Of a stretch of DNA of 64,000 nt, positions 1-10,055 are shown one piece after another. Numbering within the stretch: the first letter of the stretch is position 1; each line of letters begins with the position of its first letter. Position numbers and translations under genes: made by a program. Source of the DNA: Eonycteris spelaea (taxonomy: Eukaryota > Chordata > Mammalia > Chiroptera > Pteropodidae); contig PUFA01000034.1 in assembly GCA_003508835.1 (NCBI GenBank), positions 4,924,501 through 4,988,500 of the forward strand, read 5' to 3'. The notes under the pieces were generated by a model. That model did no database searches. It saw only the letters and a list, made by a program, of their open reading frames with translations, and had not been told where the DNA came from.

Positions 1-118
1 CCTCTCTGTCCTCTCCTGTTTCCCCACTTAATCTCTCTGTACCAACCATTCTGGCCACTCAACCTCTTCCTCCTCTAACTTAGGTCTTTGCTCTAGATGT
101 TCAGTCTGCCAAAAATAT
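1..118 (+). mobile_element. L2 LINE fragment, first half of a split copy
   Basis: Pyrimidine-rich sequence resembling the L2 3' region (a 'ccattctggccactc' stretch followed by a 'ggtctttgctc' stretch). The L2 3' end resumes at about 965 in the same orientation, so this looks like the upstream half of one L2 split by the L1 between them. Old and diverged; the left edge is cut by the window. Confidence 0.5.
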
Positions 119-155
119 ATGTACATATGTACAGAATAGCTTTATTAGGATAAAG

Positions 156-220
156 ACACATATGGTTAACTTCTGAGGAACCCAGCCTGTTTTCCAAAGC
201 ATCTGTACCATTTTATATAT
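156..220 (+). repeat. Direct duplication of 708-773 inside the L1
   Basis: Begins acacatatggtta and ends ccattttatat, matching 708-773 with about five differences including two single-base indels. In L1M order this segment belongs only at the second position; here it breaks the normally continuous tttattgagatataattc motif. Both copies share changes not expected in the L1 consensus (for example the tggtta and gcatctg variants), so it was probably copied locally after L1 insertion. Confidence 0.7.
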
Positions 221-707
221 AATTCACATACCATACAATTCACCCATCTAAAGTATGCAATTCAATGATGTTTAGTGCATTCGCTAAGTCATGGAAATCA
301 TCACAATGAAAGAAATCTCATAACCATTCTCTCCCACCCCCAGCCCTAGGAGCCTCCCAATCTGCTTTCTATCTCTATGACTTTGCCTATTATGGGCATT
401 TTATGCAAGAAGAATCATGTAGTATGTGGACCTCTATGACTGGTTCTTTCACTTAGCATAATGTCTTTAAGGTTCATCTCTGCTACAGCATGTGTCAGCA
501 CTTCTCCTTCTCATTATTAAATAATGTGCCACTGTATTGCTATACCACATTTTACTCGCCCCTTCATTGATTGATGAACACTTGGGTTGTTTCCATTTTG
601 GGCTATTACGGAAAACATATGACCATTCATGTACATATTTTTGTGTAGATGTTTTCCTTTTTCTTTGGTTTTCATTTCTCTAAGAGTGAAATGAGTGGAG
701 ACGTATG

Positions 708-773
708 ACACACATATGGTTACCTTCTGAGGAACCGCCAGCTGTTCTCCAAAGCATCTGCACCATTTTATAT
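708..773 (+). repeat. Resident copy of the 65-bp duplicated L1 segment
   Basis: This copy sits at the expected place in the antisense L1 3' region, directly before the 'cagcagtaaatgagggttgc' stretch. It is the likely template of the extra copy at 156-220. Confidence 0.7.
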
Positions 774-964
774 TTTCAGCAGCAGTAAATGAGGGTTGCA
801 AGTTCTTCCCCTTCTTGTCAACACTTGTTATTGTCGGGGTTTTTTTTTTTAGCCTTATAGGTGTGAAGGAGAATCTCATGTGGTTTTGATTTGCTTTTTT
901 CTGATGGCTAATAATGTTGAACATCTTTTTCCATGCACTTAGTTTATTGCCAACTCTTTGGAAT

Positions 965-1265
965 CTTTATTCAGATTTCACCTTCTCAATGAGGTCTGTC
1001 ATGAACACCTTATTTTAAACTTCCTATAACAACGGTCCCTGCATTTTCACCTTTTTAAACATACTGCTTGCAATCATCTTAAATGGCACATGACTTATCT
1101 ATTATATTTATGTTTGTTGCATGACTTCCTCGCTTCACTCTGATCCAAATGTGAGTAATCAATAAGAAGATGGACCTTTACTTTGATCATTGATTATATT
1201 CCAAGTACCTAGAAAAGTATCTGAAACATCGAAGGCACTCAATAAATATGTATAGAATAAATGAG
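965..1265 (+). mobile_element. L2 3' end, second half of a split copy
   Basis: Shows 'ttcaccttctcaatgaggtc' followed by the typical L2 tail with 'aggcactcaataaatatg' and a short gaataaatgagtgaat end. Same orientation as the 1-118 fragment, so the two probably derive from one L2. Confidence 0.75.
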
Positions 1266-3430
1266 TGAATAGGAGAGAAAATCAGGCCCAGAAGAATCAG
1301 AGCAATAATTATGGTCAATTAAAACCTGTCCAGCTGGAGACTGGGTGGAGTAACTCTTGCTTTTGCTTCATCTTCATAATCCATTTGCTGGAAGCTTTGC
1401 TACACTTTGAGCTCAGCACTTTTCATATTGATGTTTATAAACTACGTTATCAAAAGTATTTAAGGACACGCCTAGAACACATATCTATCCTGAGAATAAT
1501 TTTTTTTAAAGTCTCTGGAAATTTCCTTTTTATACCTTTGACTCTTTGGTAACTTTGACTTGCTGAAAAGATGGCTTATGAGCTGACAAGCATTTTTCAT
1601 TTCCATGGAAACCACGCCAAGACTGACAACCTTGAATTGTGTTTTACTGCTGAGGTGAGGAATTTTATTTATATGATTAAAACAATCATTCGAGACTATT
1701 TTTCAGTAACAGCAAAAACGGAGATGGAGTTGAAGTGGGCCACACTCATAAACCGGCTATGAATACTAAGACCTGGAATGAGACGCTGTTCACCAGCCAA
1801 TATCAATATCTATATAGCCTTTCAGAAGTGGTAGCACATGTGCTCAGGTAGTATGGCCCTTACAGCAGCTGTGGGTGTGAATACACTCTTCTGCTGCCTT
1901 TTGCTTTGGTATATAACCTACTGCAGTGATCATCAATGTTCATGAATTCTAAAAATAGCGATGAGTACCTTGTGGAAGTAATAACCATCTTCTTAATAAA
2001 ATTCTTGATGACTGTTTTATACTCTTAGGAACAAAACATTTCCTTCCTTCAAGAGACAACGTATTACTTATAATCAGTTTATTGGTAAGATTGCTTTTGA
2101 TCTACTATACACGTTTATGAAGATAATAGCTTTTTTGGCTACTTTGTATTGTTTTTAGGCATCTTCTATGGCATAATCATGCTTATAAGTGGCTTAAACT
2201 TGTGAACTCACTAACTTATCTATCTAGCATAATTTGCTAGGCTCTTTTGTAAGAACTTTCAGTTTGGCATTAGAATAAAATAAAAATCCAGCTGTAATCG
2301 CAGAGATGTGATGCTTTATAATGGAATAAAAACACCAGTATTATGGCAAATAAGTGCATAAAAATTCTTATTAAAGAACTAAATATCAACAAACAGCATG
2401 CAATTTCAGATTTTGATGGCCAAGTTCTGGTTCACCTGTGGTTTTGTTCAGACCACCATCAGCATCCTCGAACTTTCAGTGCTAAGAATGGAGCGAGAGC
2501 TAGACTGCAGAATAACTAATGAGTAAGGAGTTACGAATAGAGGTTCTGACCAAGTGGGCACAAGAATGAATCCTAGAACTTGAAGTCAGACATCATTAAC
2601 CAGGATTATTAAGCACAAAATTCAAACACTGAAAGACTGGTCAAGCTTCCTTCCTCAGAGATAATGCGGGTCTAGATTTAGGGGAACCATCTAACCTCAG
2701 TCCTGTAACCTAGTTTTGTCTTTTGTCTTCATTAGAAACACCCAGTTGGGAAACAAAACAAATAATTGAATGATTAAGTAAGCACTTTGGTAACAAAAAG
2801 CACTCACAGGCAAACTCCACTGCCCTCACTGGCCAGCTGACCAGCTCAGTGTTCACACACTTTGTGATTTGGGTGTTGCCATGATTGGTCATCATTCCCA
2901 ACAGTTCCCCAAACCCTGCACTGCACAGTTTTATCATTATTCCATAGCATCTCGACAACTCTTACCTGAGAAAACCACTTTATTTCCCTTTTTCCCAAGG
3001 ACTTTCTCCTGACCTTGCTTGGTTCTTGAAGTGTGATATGCCTTTGGAATGGAGGCAAAACCAGCTTCCTATTATCATACCCATAGCGGGAGGGTAAACA
3101 TAGAGTTGGTCCACTCCGGGTCAACTTATATGTCCTTATCTTTTATTAAAGTAAAAACTTGGGTAGTCCGTGGGAAATATCGTGTCACACAATATTCTGT
3201 GGTGGTCCTCATGTTATTTTATCTTGTTCTCTAAGGATGGGCTATTGTGGCATGATATGGGGAACGTGAATCTCCGAAATCCTAAGCTTCATTTTAATTT
3301 CTATAGTAGCTTTTCTTCCTTTGATAAAGTTATGACATTCAAAGTTACCTTTCTCATATCTTCTTCTTGTTCGATAGTTTGATTCAATGGTCTATGACAT
3401 ATTTCTGAAGATGGTCTAATAATATCTGTA
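1266..3430. other. No gene seen; largely unique AT-rich DNA
   Basis: Only short open frames occur (95 codons or fewer) and none resembles a known protein. I recognise no repeat family with confidence. The 2,000-2,420 part has runs of homeodomain-like A/T motifs and the 2,740-3,120 part is less A/T-rich; neither has a codon pattern that suggests an exon. Confidence 0.4.
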
Positions 3431-3434
3431 TTAT

Positions 3435-4045
3435 GATATGAACATCCTCCTTTCACATTAATGGGTGAAATCTGATTCTTCTCCCCTTGGAACTGGGCTG
3501 GACTCAGAGACTCACTTTGAATTGTATTTACAAAAAAAAAAAAATCGACAATGTATACAGTATCTAAGATTATAATGGATAATAGGGAGTGGTGGTAGTA
3601 AGACTGTGTGACTCCCAAGGCTAGATCAGGGAAGTCCTAGAGCTTCCATATGGGTCTCTTGAAATATTTCCTCTTCTGATGTTTCTTTAAGGCCTAATTT
3701 CCATGTCGCAAGAAGCCCCAGCTGCACAGAGAGACCATGTATAGGCATTCCAGTCAATAACCCCAACTGAGCCCAGCCCTCGGGTCACCCCTCTACAAGT
3801 GTCAGACATCTAATTAAAGTAGCCTCCAAATGATCCCTGTGACTAGCCCTTTGAGTCACTTCTAGCTAGTGGAATATTCTCAGCTAAGGCCAGGACCTCA
3901 TAAGAGGTACAGAGCCATCTCTGCTGTGCCCTTCTCTAATTCCAGACCCACAAAATCCACGAGCATATTAAATGGTTGTTGCTTTATGCTGCAATGCTGT
4001 ATGAGAGTGGTTTTAATGCAGCGAGAGATAATTGTAACAGAATTT
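3435..4045 (+). mobile_element. MLT1-type MaLR LTR
   Basis: Recognised in order by 'aactgggctggactcag' with 'agagactcacttt', 'ctgtgtgactcccaaggcta', an 'agagagaccatg' stretch, then the LTR end with 'attaaatggttgttgcttta' and the 'agagataattgtaacag' terminus. An A-run (3530-3544) has expanded inside. This is an old solo or 5' LTR in + orientation; I do not see a matching 3' LTR by 5.9 kb. Confidence 0.7.
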
Positions 4046-5130
4046 GATACCAGGAGCAGGGCGTTCCCATAGCAAAAGCGAAAGCCCGTCATTGTCTCTG
4101 GAATTGGGTTGCAAGTAGAAAATGAAAGGGTTTCAAAGCTTCTGTGAGGAAAAGTCAAGAGAACTATCGATGAAGGTGAGAAAATAAATTATAAATTATT
4201 ATAGGAGATTAGAAAAATGTTTGACAACAAATGGAGTTGTGTGTGGTGATACAGAAAATAGAAGAAAATGCCTAATGAACTGGTGAATTTCCTAATGAAA
4301 TTTCTAAGCGGAATATTCAAAGTGCCAACTTGCTTCTCCTCTTAGTCATGCATTGTAGATGTAGAAAGGGAGAGAGATGAGGTAAAAAAAAAAATGAAAT
4401 ATTCAACTTTCAAGCAAAATGTAGTAGAAATATAGTCAAACTATAATTTTCTGGGTTGGAAAATTTAGCTGATTCTGATTCCTGGCATTTCCAATTGGCA
4501 AAAAAAAGCTCTCAGCGTATTGGTCTGAGCGTTTCCATAACATCGTCTGGAAAATATAGTCTCAGGGTGAAGGTAAGGCCAATGGCGTGACCTTAAAACC
4601 CTTTTAAAAGTGTGAAAAGGATTTAAGATGGTGCTTCAGGTTTTTTTTTTTTTTTTCAAATGGGCAAAAGCCTTTTAAACATCTGCAGAATATACCTTGC
4701 AGGGTTTTAAGAGGCCTTGGTTAGAGAACATCTATCCAAAGAGATTTGTGGATGTTAATTTTTTTAATGGCGTAAAGTACAAAAAAGTGTTCAGAAAAAC
4801 ACCACGGCTTTTTAAAGAAATTGTACCAACGATTTGGCTAAAAGAGACAGAGACAGTACAAAATGAAAGAGTATTTGACATCTGTACTTTCACAGTCAGG
4901 AAGTAGGGTGAGAAAGGTACTCTGTTCAAATACATGCAATTTTTCAAGGCAAAGGCAGGATGACCCAGAATCTGGATGGCAGAGCCAAGAGACAAGGAAC
5001 AGACACAGATCAGTGTGTTGGTCTCGGGGAAAGTTCCACTTGATAGACCTGGGAGGCTCCCTTGTAAGCAGTTTTGAAGAACCAGCCGCTATAGAAGGAA
5101 GATATTCATTGGCGTAGAGGATTCTCCACA
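4046..5130 (+). mobile_element. Probable MaLR internal remnant
   Basis: Directly follows the LTR and begins with the 'gataccaggagcagggcg' type sequence expected just inside a MaLR. The rest is strongly decayed, with no long frame and no gag or pol motif. Assignment is from position and orientation more than from sequence. Confidence 0.4.
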
Positions 5131-5880
5131 TTTCAGAGTCTAGATCTTATTTCTTTCCAGAGGCTCATGAACCAAACTCTGTGGGCTCACTGAGAGCAGT
5201 TTTGATTTTGAGGCACAGATTTAATTTTAGCTCAGCCCATTCTACCGATTCATAAAATCAGAATTCCAACTCATTATTTATAATGAGAAACCACTGTCAT
5301 TGGAAATTGAATACTCAAAGAATATTTAATTACTGATCAGAAATTTCTCTCTCTGCTGGCAAAGTCCTTCTCACAGTCATTTTTGACAGAATTTGGAGTC
5401 TCCTTAGTAAGTTGAAACCGGGGTGCCGGCGGGGAAGTGTGTGGTTGGATAGAATTAATTAGATGAGCTGAATGTACAGTGGCCTCAGGCTTCATCTTAT
5501 AAAAAGGGTGGTTTTGCACTGCCCACTCGGCTACAGTTCCTGGTCATCATCTCAGTACTGGCAACGTCTGCCATAAAGACTTGGATATGAAATATGAGGT
5601 CAAACCTTCCTTCTCTTGGTGCTGTGTTTGAGTGGAAGCTGACAGTGTTTTCTCCGGCAGCTCTCGTTTACTCTGCTTCTACGGCTCATAATATTCCCCT
5701 CCTCATTAAAACATACTTCTTCTAGACACATCAATAAAGTCAATCAAGCTACATTGAGGTCTTTCATTGCTGGAGACCATCTTTATAGTATACTTGCACT
5801 TCTATTTTTCTTAGTGTTTTGTATTCCTTAATACTTCAAAGCCTTCGTTATCCACTTGTTCATATCTACTACACCAGAGA
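5131..5880. other. No gene seen; unclassified
   Basis: Non-repetitive sequence after the MaLR remnant. A TATA-like 'cttataaaaagg' lies at about 5498-5509 but nothing downstream supports a transcript start. A run of moderate GC (5400-5440) is the only compositional feature. Confidence 0.35.
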
Positions 5881-6120
5881 ATAATCCATTTATCTACGAT
5901 CCATTGTGTCTATGAGGTATTCTGCACTTTTAAAATATTAGTTCAGATGTGATGTCCTGACACACTGAAACTTTTCCGATTAGCCCGGCATTCTGTAATT
6001 TTTCTGACAAGCTTATGCACCCAAATTACTCCTTATTTCCTACTTAATCAAGTCAGCCTTTGGTCCAATTATGATAATGTCGTGTCTTACTTTTTGAAAT
6101 TGCCTAATTTCATTAGGATT
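5881..6120 (+). mobile_element. Possible L2 fragment
   Basis: The 'ttcagatgtgatgtcctgac' stretch and the following pyrimidine-rich text resemble the L2 3' part but are heavily diverged. Could equally be unique sequence. Confidence 0.3.
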
Positions 6121-6812
6121 TTGTCATGTCTACAGTGACATTTCATTTTTTCCAAACCCCCTCTTTTTTTTTTCCAAGCATTAAGAAATCACTTTCAAAT
6201 AGATACTAAGAGGAGAAATGTATTGTTTCTTTTGTAACTGAAGGCTTGATTCTGGCCTCAGATTCTATAATCGCAATGATGGATGTTCTTTCTGCTCTTT
6301 TATTTCATTGATCTTATTCGCTGATACTACAGATGACTTCATTTATGTATCCTTGGAAGATTATACTTAAGTCCCAAGTTACATCATCTTTGTGGCCTCC
6401 CTTGCATTTAAGAAGAACAAAGCTATCTCTCCCAGTGTGCACATATAATCAAACTTTTGTAACTTAGTCTTATCCTGGAGCTAATTTTTTATTTTGGCAA
6501 GTGGAATAGAACTACTCTCTAACAGAGTAGGCCACTCATAGAGTATTAGGTGAACTGCAAGAGCCATACCTGGATCCATGGAATGGGAGAAGTAGTTTCT
6601 CAAAGGCAGACTGTGGGGAATTTTATCAGAGAATGACAAATGATACTCTAGGAATACTATTAACAGACAGCCACATATTTATATAAATATGCTATGCACT
6701 ATTATGATTGCAAAGCCCCTTATTTCAGCTTTGTTCTATGTAGATGTGATACATATAAAGTAACTGTGATATCACCTGAAAACTTAATGTGACCAAAATA
6801 ATGTTCTATTAT
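6121..6812. other. No gene seen; unclassified AT-rich DNA
   Basis: No frame above background and no repeat recognised. Contains the 18-bp palindrome at 6674-6691. Confidence 0.35.
6674..6691. repeat. 18-bp perfect palindrome
   Basis: catatttatataaatatg equals its own reverse complement with no spacer. A/T-rich palindromes of this size arise by chance at low rate in such DNA; no function is implied. Confidence 0.9.
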
Positions 6813-7030
6813 AGGGGTTGGCAAATGATCGATCATGGGCCAAACCTGGTCCTCTGACAGTTTTTGTAAGTAATGTCTCAGAACACAGACACACTCACTA
6901 CTTTATGGTCTTGGGCTGCTTTCACGCTACGACAAGAGAAATGAGTAGTTGTGGTAGAGGCCACGTGGCTGCAAAGCTGAAAATATTTATCCTTTGGTCC
7001 TTTCTAGAAAAAGTTGTCTGCCTGCCCTCT
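6813..7030 (+). mobile_element. hAT-Charlie non-autonomous DNA transposon
   Basis: Starts 'aggggttggcaaatgatc', continues 'catgggccaaacctgg', 'ggctgctttcacgctacgac', 'aaaatatttatcctttggtc' and ends near 'aaaaagttgtctgcctgccc'. This is the well-known mammalian family whose consensus begins with a ggggtcggcaaac-type inverted terminal repeat. No transposase is present. I cannot find a clean 8-bp target duplication. Confidence 0.75.
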
Positions 7031-7440
7031 GTTAGAAAGATTTTCTTGTTCAATCGAATAATCTCTAACCAGCAAACAGGACTCGGAAGAGGCAGATAAT
7101 TAGTCCGATTGGCTGATACAGTACAGTTCATCAATACGGGAATGTATTTTACAGCTAAAAGGTCTTTAGATTTGTCTGGATAAACTGAGATTTATTTATC
7201 AGGGTGAATATTTGTCTCTTTCCCCTCTACCATCTCAGACACTAAGTCTGTTCTGAGATATTTCCAGAGTAGGAACCAATGAGTCAAGAGTGGGGATTTT
7301 CTGAATATTGTCATGTTCAGAGGATGTGGAGTACTTCCATGGGGTTTCAGATGATATCTTCAATAAAATCATCGGGGGATGAATCAGAACTAAAAATTGA
7401 ATTTAGAATTTGTCAATTCATTAAATTCCACTTTGTCAGT
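7031..7440. other. No gene seen
   Basis: Unclassified unique-looking sequence between the Charlie copy and the next repeat; only short frames. Confidence 0.35.
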
Positions 7441-7650
7441 TAACTTCAGCTTGGGCTTCCATAACAAAATACTATAGACGAGTAGCTTAAACAACGAACA
7501 TTTATTTATTATGGTTCTGGAAGTTAGAAGTCCAAGATCAGGTGCCCGAGAGAAAAGTTGCATTCTGAGGCCCCTTCCCTTGGCTTGGATACAACTGTCA
7601 TCACACTTCTGTGCTCATGTGACCTCTTCTTTTTTTGCATTTAGAAAAGG

Positions 7651-7654
<4 letters not shown>

Positions 7655-7732
<78 letters not shown>

Positions 7733-7739
7733 GAGAGAG
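7655..7739 (+). repeat. (GA)n microsatellite, ~85 bp
   Basis: Near-perfect GA dinucleotide array with one GGG interruption near its 3' end. It lies inside an old L1M-type repeat. All-purine tracts like this can form triplex DNA and are likely length-polymorphic. Confidence 0.95.
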
Positions 7740-7892
7740 TATATTAGCTCTCTCTGGCGTCTCTTATTATAAGGGCACTAATCTCATCATGAGGGCTCCA
7801 TTCTTATGACCTCATCTAACTCTTATTAACCCCCAAAGCCCTATCTCCAAATACTGTCACATTGGGCTTTAAATCTTCAATATATGGATTTT

Positions 7893-7903
7893 GGGGGGGG
7901 GGG
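7893..7903 (+). repeat. G11 homopolymer
   Basis: Eleven Gs in the place where the family's 'ttttgggggg' end is expected; the run has probably expanded by slippage. A sequencing or assembly check is sensible. Confidence 0.9.
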
Positions 7904-7999
7904 TCAAGGGACACAAATATTCAGTCCATAATGTTTCCATTGTCAAAATTTATGTGTGCATATATGTGACTGATAGTGATCCATGTTCAGAAAAATGGA

Positions 8000-8120
8000 G
8001 AGTAAATTATTTTAATTATTTGATAAATATTTATTGAACATTTATTAGATTTGTAAAGTTTTTATCCTTCACTAATATACCTTTCTTGACCTTACTGGTC
8101 TTCAAGAAAGCTCATAATTT
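8000..8120 (-). mobile_element. Possible antisense L2 3' end
   Basis: The 'gataaatatttattgaacat' stretch followed by degraded text matches the reverse complement of an L2 tail. Short and weak. Confidence 0.35.
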
Positions 8121-8219
8121 TTCAACTCAACTTATTGCACTCTTAAAATGAGCTTTTCATTCTGTAATAAAAACCAGAAACTTAGAAAGCATCCTAATAC
8201 CTCCTTCTTTCTTACTTTT

Positions 8220-8605
8220 GTCAAGTCTTGTCAATGTTATATCCAAAATATATTTCAAATCCATCTCTCTTTCTCTATTTCCATCACCTCCACCTTAGTC
8301 AAGGAAACCAAGAAACCATGCTCACCTGTGCTATTTGCAAGTCTCCTGACTAATCTCCTCTCATGATTTTCATTTGCTTATCTGCTCAAAAGACAGAGGT
8401 AAATTTTCAAAACATGCCAAACGTATCTGATTCTATCACACAGCTGCTGAAAACATTACTTTGGCTGTCCATTGTTCTTCAGTACTTTGTCTCTCAACCT
8501 ACAACCTCTTCTTATCTCTACTCCCCATTCATACAAATCACCTTTTGTTCCATAAAAATATTACGTTTTTTGCTTGTCTTCCTCCCTTGTCCTCCTTTAC
8601 CTACC
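8220..8605 (+). mobile_element. L2 LINE, upstream part of a split copy
   Basis: Pyrimidine-rich sequence in L2 order: an 'aaatccatctctctttctc' stretch, 'cagctgctgaaaacattact', then a 'cttcttatctctactcccc' stretch. Open frames 8148-8366 and 8363-8644 are L2 debris. The element resumes at ~8975 after an inserted repeat. Confidence 0.65.
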
Positions 8606-8962
8606 TACTTAGTCCATTCAGATTGCCATAACAAAATGTTATAAATTGGGTAGCTTAGAAACTATACAATTTTATTGCCACCGTTCTAGAGAGGTGGAAG
8701 TCCAAGATCAAGGGGCTGGCAGATTCAGCATCTGGTGAAGGCCAGTTCCCTCACTGAGGTCATCTTCTCGCTGTGCCCTCACATGAGGAAAGAGGTGAGG
8801 GTGCTCCCTGGGTCTCTGTTAATGGGCACAATCTCATTCACGAGGATTTCACCCTCCTTATCTAACACTTCCCAGAAAGGCCCACCTCAAAATGCCAGTA
8901 AACTGGAGATTAAGTTTTCAACATATGAATTTTGGGGGAACAGAAAACATTCCATCTCTAGC
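8606..8962 (+). mobile_element. L1M-type 3' repeat, copy 2, nested in L2
   Basis: The clearest of the four copies: 'tagtccattcagattgccat', 'gtggaagtccaagatcaagg', 'ttctcgctgtgccctcacat', 'gggcacaatctcattcacg' and 'caacatatgaattttggggg'. L2 sequence lies on both sides in the same order, so this copy inserted after the L2. Confidence 0.7.
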
Positions 8963-8974
8963 AGCCCCCTGCTT

Positions 8975-9305
8975 CTACCCACATTGGGGATTATTTCCCA
9001 AACTCATTCCAAGTCAGGGTCTTTGCCCTTGTAGTACCCTCTGCCTGGAATACCCAGATCCTCACATGGTGTACTTCTTCCTGACATTCCAGTCTTGGTT
9101 TAATTTTCTTGAATTGGTTTTCCCCAACTAAACAATCACTCTGTACTGTATCATCCAGGTTTATTTTCTTTCCTGGTTACACAGATCTCTGCTTTCTTGT
9201 TTCTTTGTTTTCTTATTTCTTGTCTCTCTACCCTACTAGAGAGAAGCAATGTTACTGTATCTTATCAATGCCTAGCACAATGCACAATTGAGTAAGTGAA
9301 TAAAA
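8975..9305 (+). mobile_element. L2 3' end, downstream part of a split copy
   Basis: Contains 'gtctttgcccttgtagtacc', 'ctctgcctggaatacccag', then the tail with a 'gcctagcacaatgcacaat' stretch and 'gagtaagtgaataaaaac'. Continues the L2 that starts at 8220. Short frames here (8735-9291) are not genes. Confidence 0.8.
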
Positions 9306-9389
9306 ACATTAAAATGAAAACATGAAATAGCACTGCCTTTTTGAACTGATTCTTTCAAAGTTCACACCTATGGAAAGTCAATATAATTG

Positions 9390-9630
9390 AGAAATTAATA
9401 TGAATTCTGAAGCAGGTAGCTTGAGTTTAAATCTCAGTTCTGTCATTCGTTAACTATAGAATCTTAAATTCACCATGGAAACTTGATTTTCTCAATTTTC
9501 TTAAAAAGGGGCATAATAATAATAATATCTACCTTGGGTTGTGATGAGAATCACATAAGTTATCATAAGTAATGTACTGAGGATACTGCATGACACATGG
9601 TCAGCTTTCACTATTTATAATTAGTAAGTG
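9390..9630 (+). mobile_element. MIR SINE
   Basis: 'gagtttaaatctcagttctg' matches the MIR tRNA-derived head region. 'aaaaaggggcataataataa' and 'gggttgtgatgagaatcaca' match the body and tail. Ancient SINE with no activity. Confidence 0.7.
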
Positions 9631-9702
9631 TGTATATTAAATTAATATACATTGGTTAATAATATTGATATTTCTACAAGTACATATCATAATGAATTTT
9701 TA

Positions 9703-9730
9703 AAATTTTACTGACTAAATTTTACTGACT
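9703..9730 (+). repeat. Perfect 14-bp tandem duplication
   Basis: aaattttactgact occurs twice head to tail without mismatch, which suggests a fairly recent replication-slippage event. Confidence 0.9.
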
Positions 9731-9889
9731 GAACATTTGTTTGTAATTTTATACTTAAATAAAAACTGGAAAACATGGCAAGAATCCTCTTTAAAATTTT
9801 GCATAATAAGATATAGAGAAAGACCTAAATTCTAATTAACGTATTCACACCTAACGTTGGTATGGGACTATGCCATTTACAAAGATGTG

Positions 9890-10055
9890 CCCTTATGGCA
9901 AATCATATCACACTTCCTACATCTTAAGAAGTAAAGTTTATCACTAGTTTAGGGATGGGAAAATAGAGAGGCCATGAAGTTCATTGGCTTGCCTGAGGTC
10001 CCTAGCTTCTGACTGATAGAGTCACATCTTGAGCACAGGTCTCTGGACTCCATAT
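9890..10055 (-). mobile_element. MIR SINE, antisense
   Basis: 'gggatgggaaaatagagagg', then a 'ggcttgcctgaggtccc' stretch and 'agcacaggtctctggactcc' follow the reverse complement of MIR. Confidence 0.6.

Larger units (their letters stand above)
120..960 (-). mobile_element. L1M 3' end, antisense, inserted in an L2
   Basis: Reading + strand this is the complement of a mammalian L1M 3' region: the 'ataattcacataccatac' block, the C-rich 'ctcccacccccagccctag' block, 'cacttagcataatgtc', then 'cacttgttattgtc' and 'tgatggctaataatg'. It interrupts an L2. A 135-codon open frame on the minus strand (517-924) is 3'-UTR debris. It contains an out-of-order 65-bp duplication (see 156-220). Confidence 0.8.
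7441..7935 (+). mobile_element. L1M-type 3' repeat ('ccataacaaaatac' family), copy 1
   Basis: Shows 'ttccataacaaaatactata', 'gtagcttaaacaac', 'gttctggaagttagaagtcc' and 'ttataagggcactaatctc', ending with a 'tatggattttg' stretch and an 'acacaaatattcagtcc' end. I believe this is an old L1 3' end, but the family name is from memory. It is interrupted by a long (GA)n tract, so its length is inflated. Three more copies lie at 8606, 29720 and 58735, all in + orientation. Confidence 0.65.

Noticed and set aside
517..924. 135-codon minus-strand frame as a gene
   Set aside because: It lies wholly in an antisense L1M 3' end.
5498..5509. cttataaaaagg as a TATA promoter
   Set aside because: No initiator, CpG context or downstream exon; TATA-like strings are common in AT-rich DNA.
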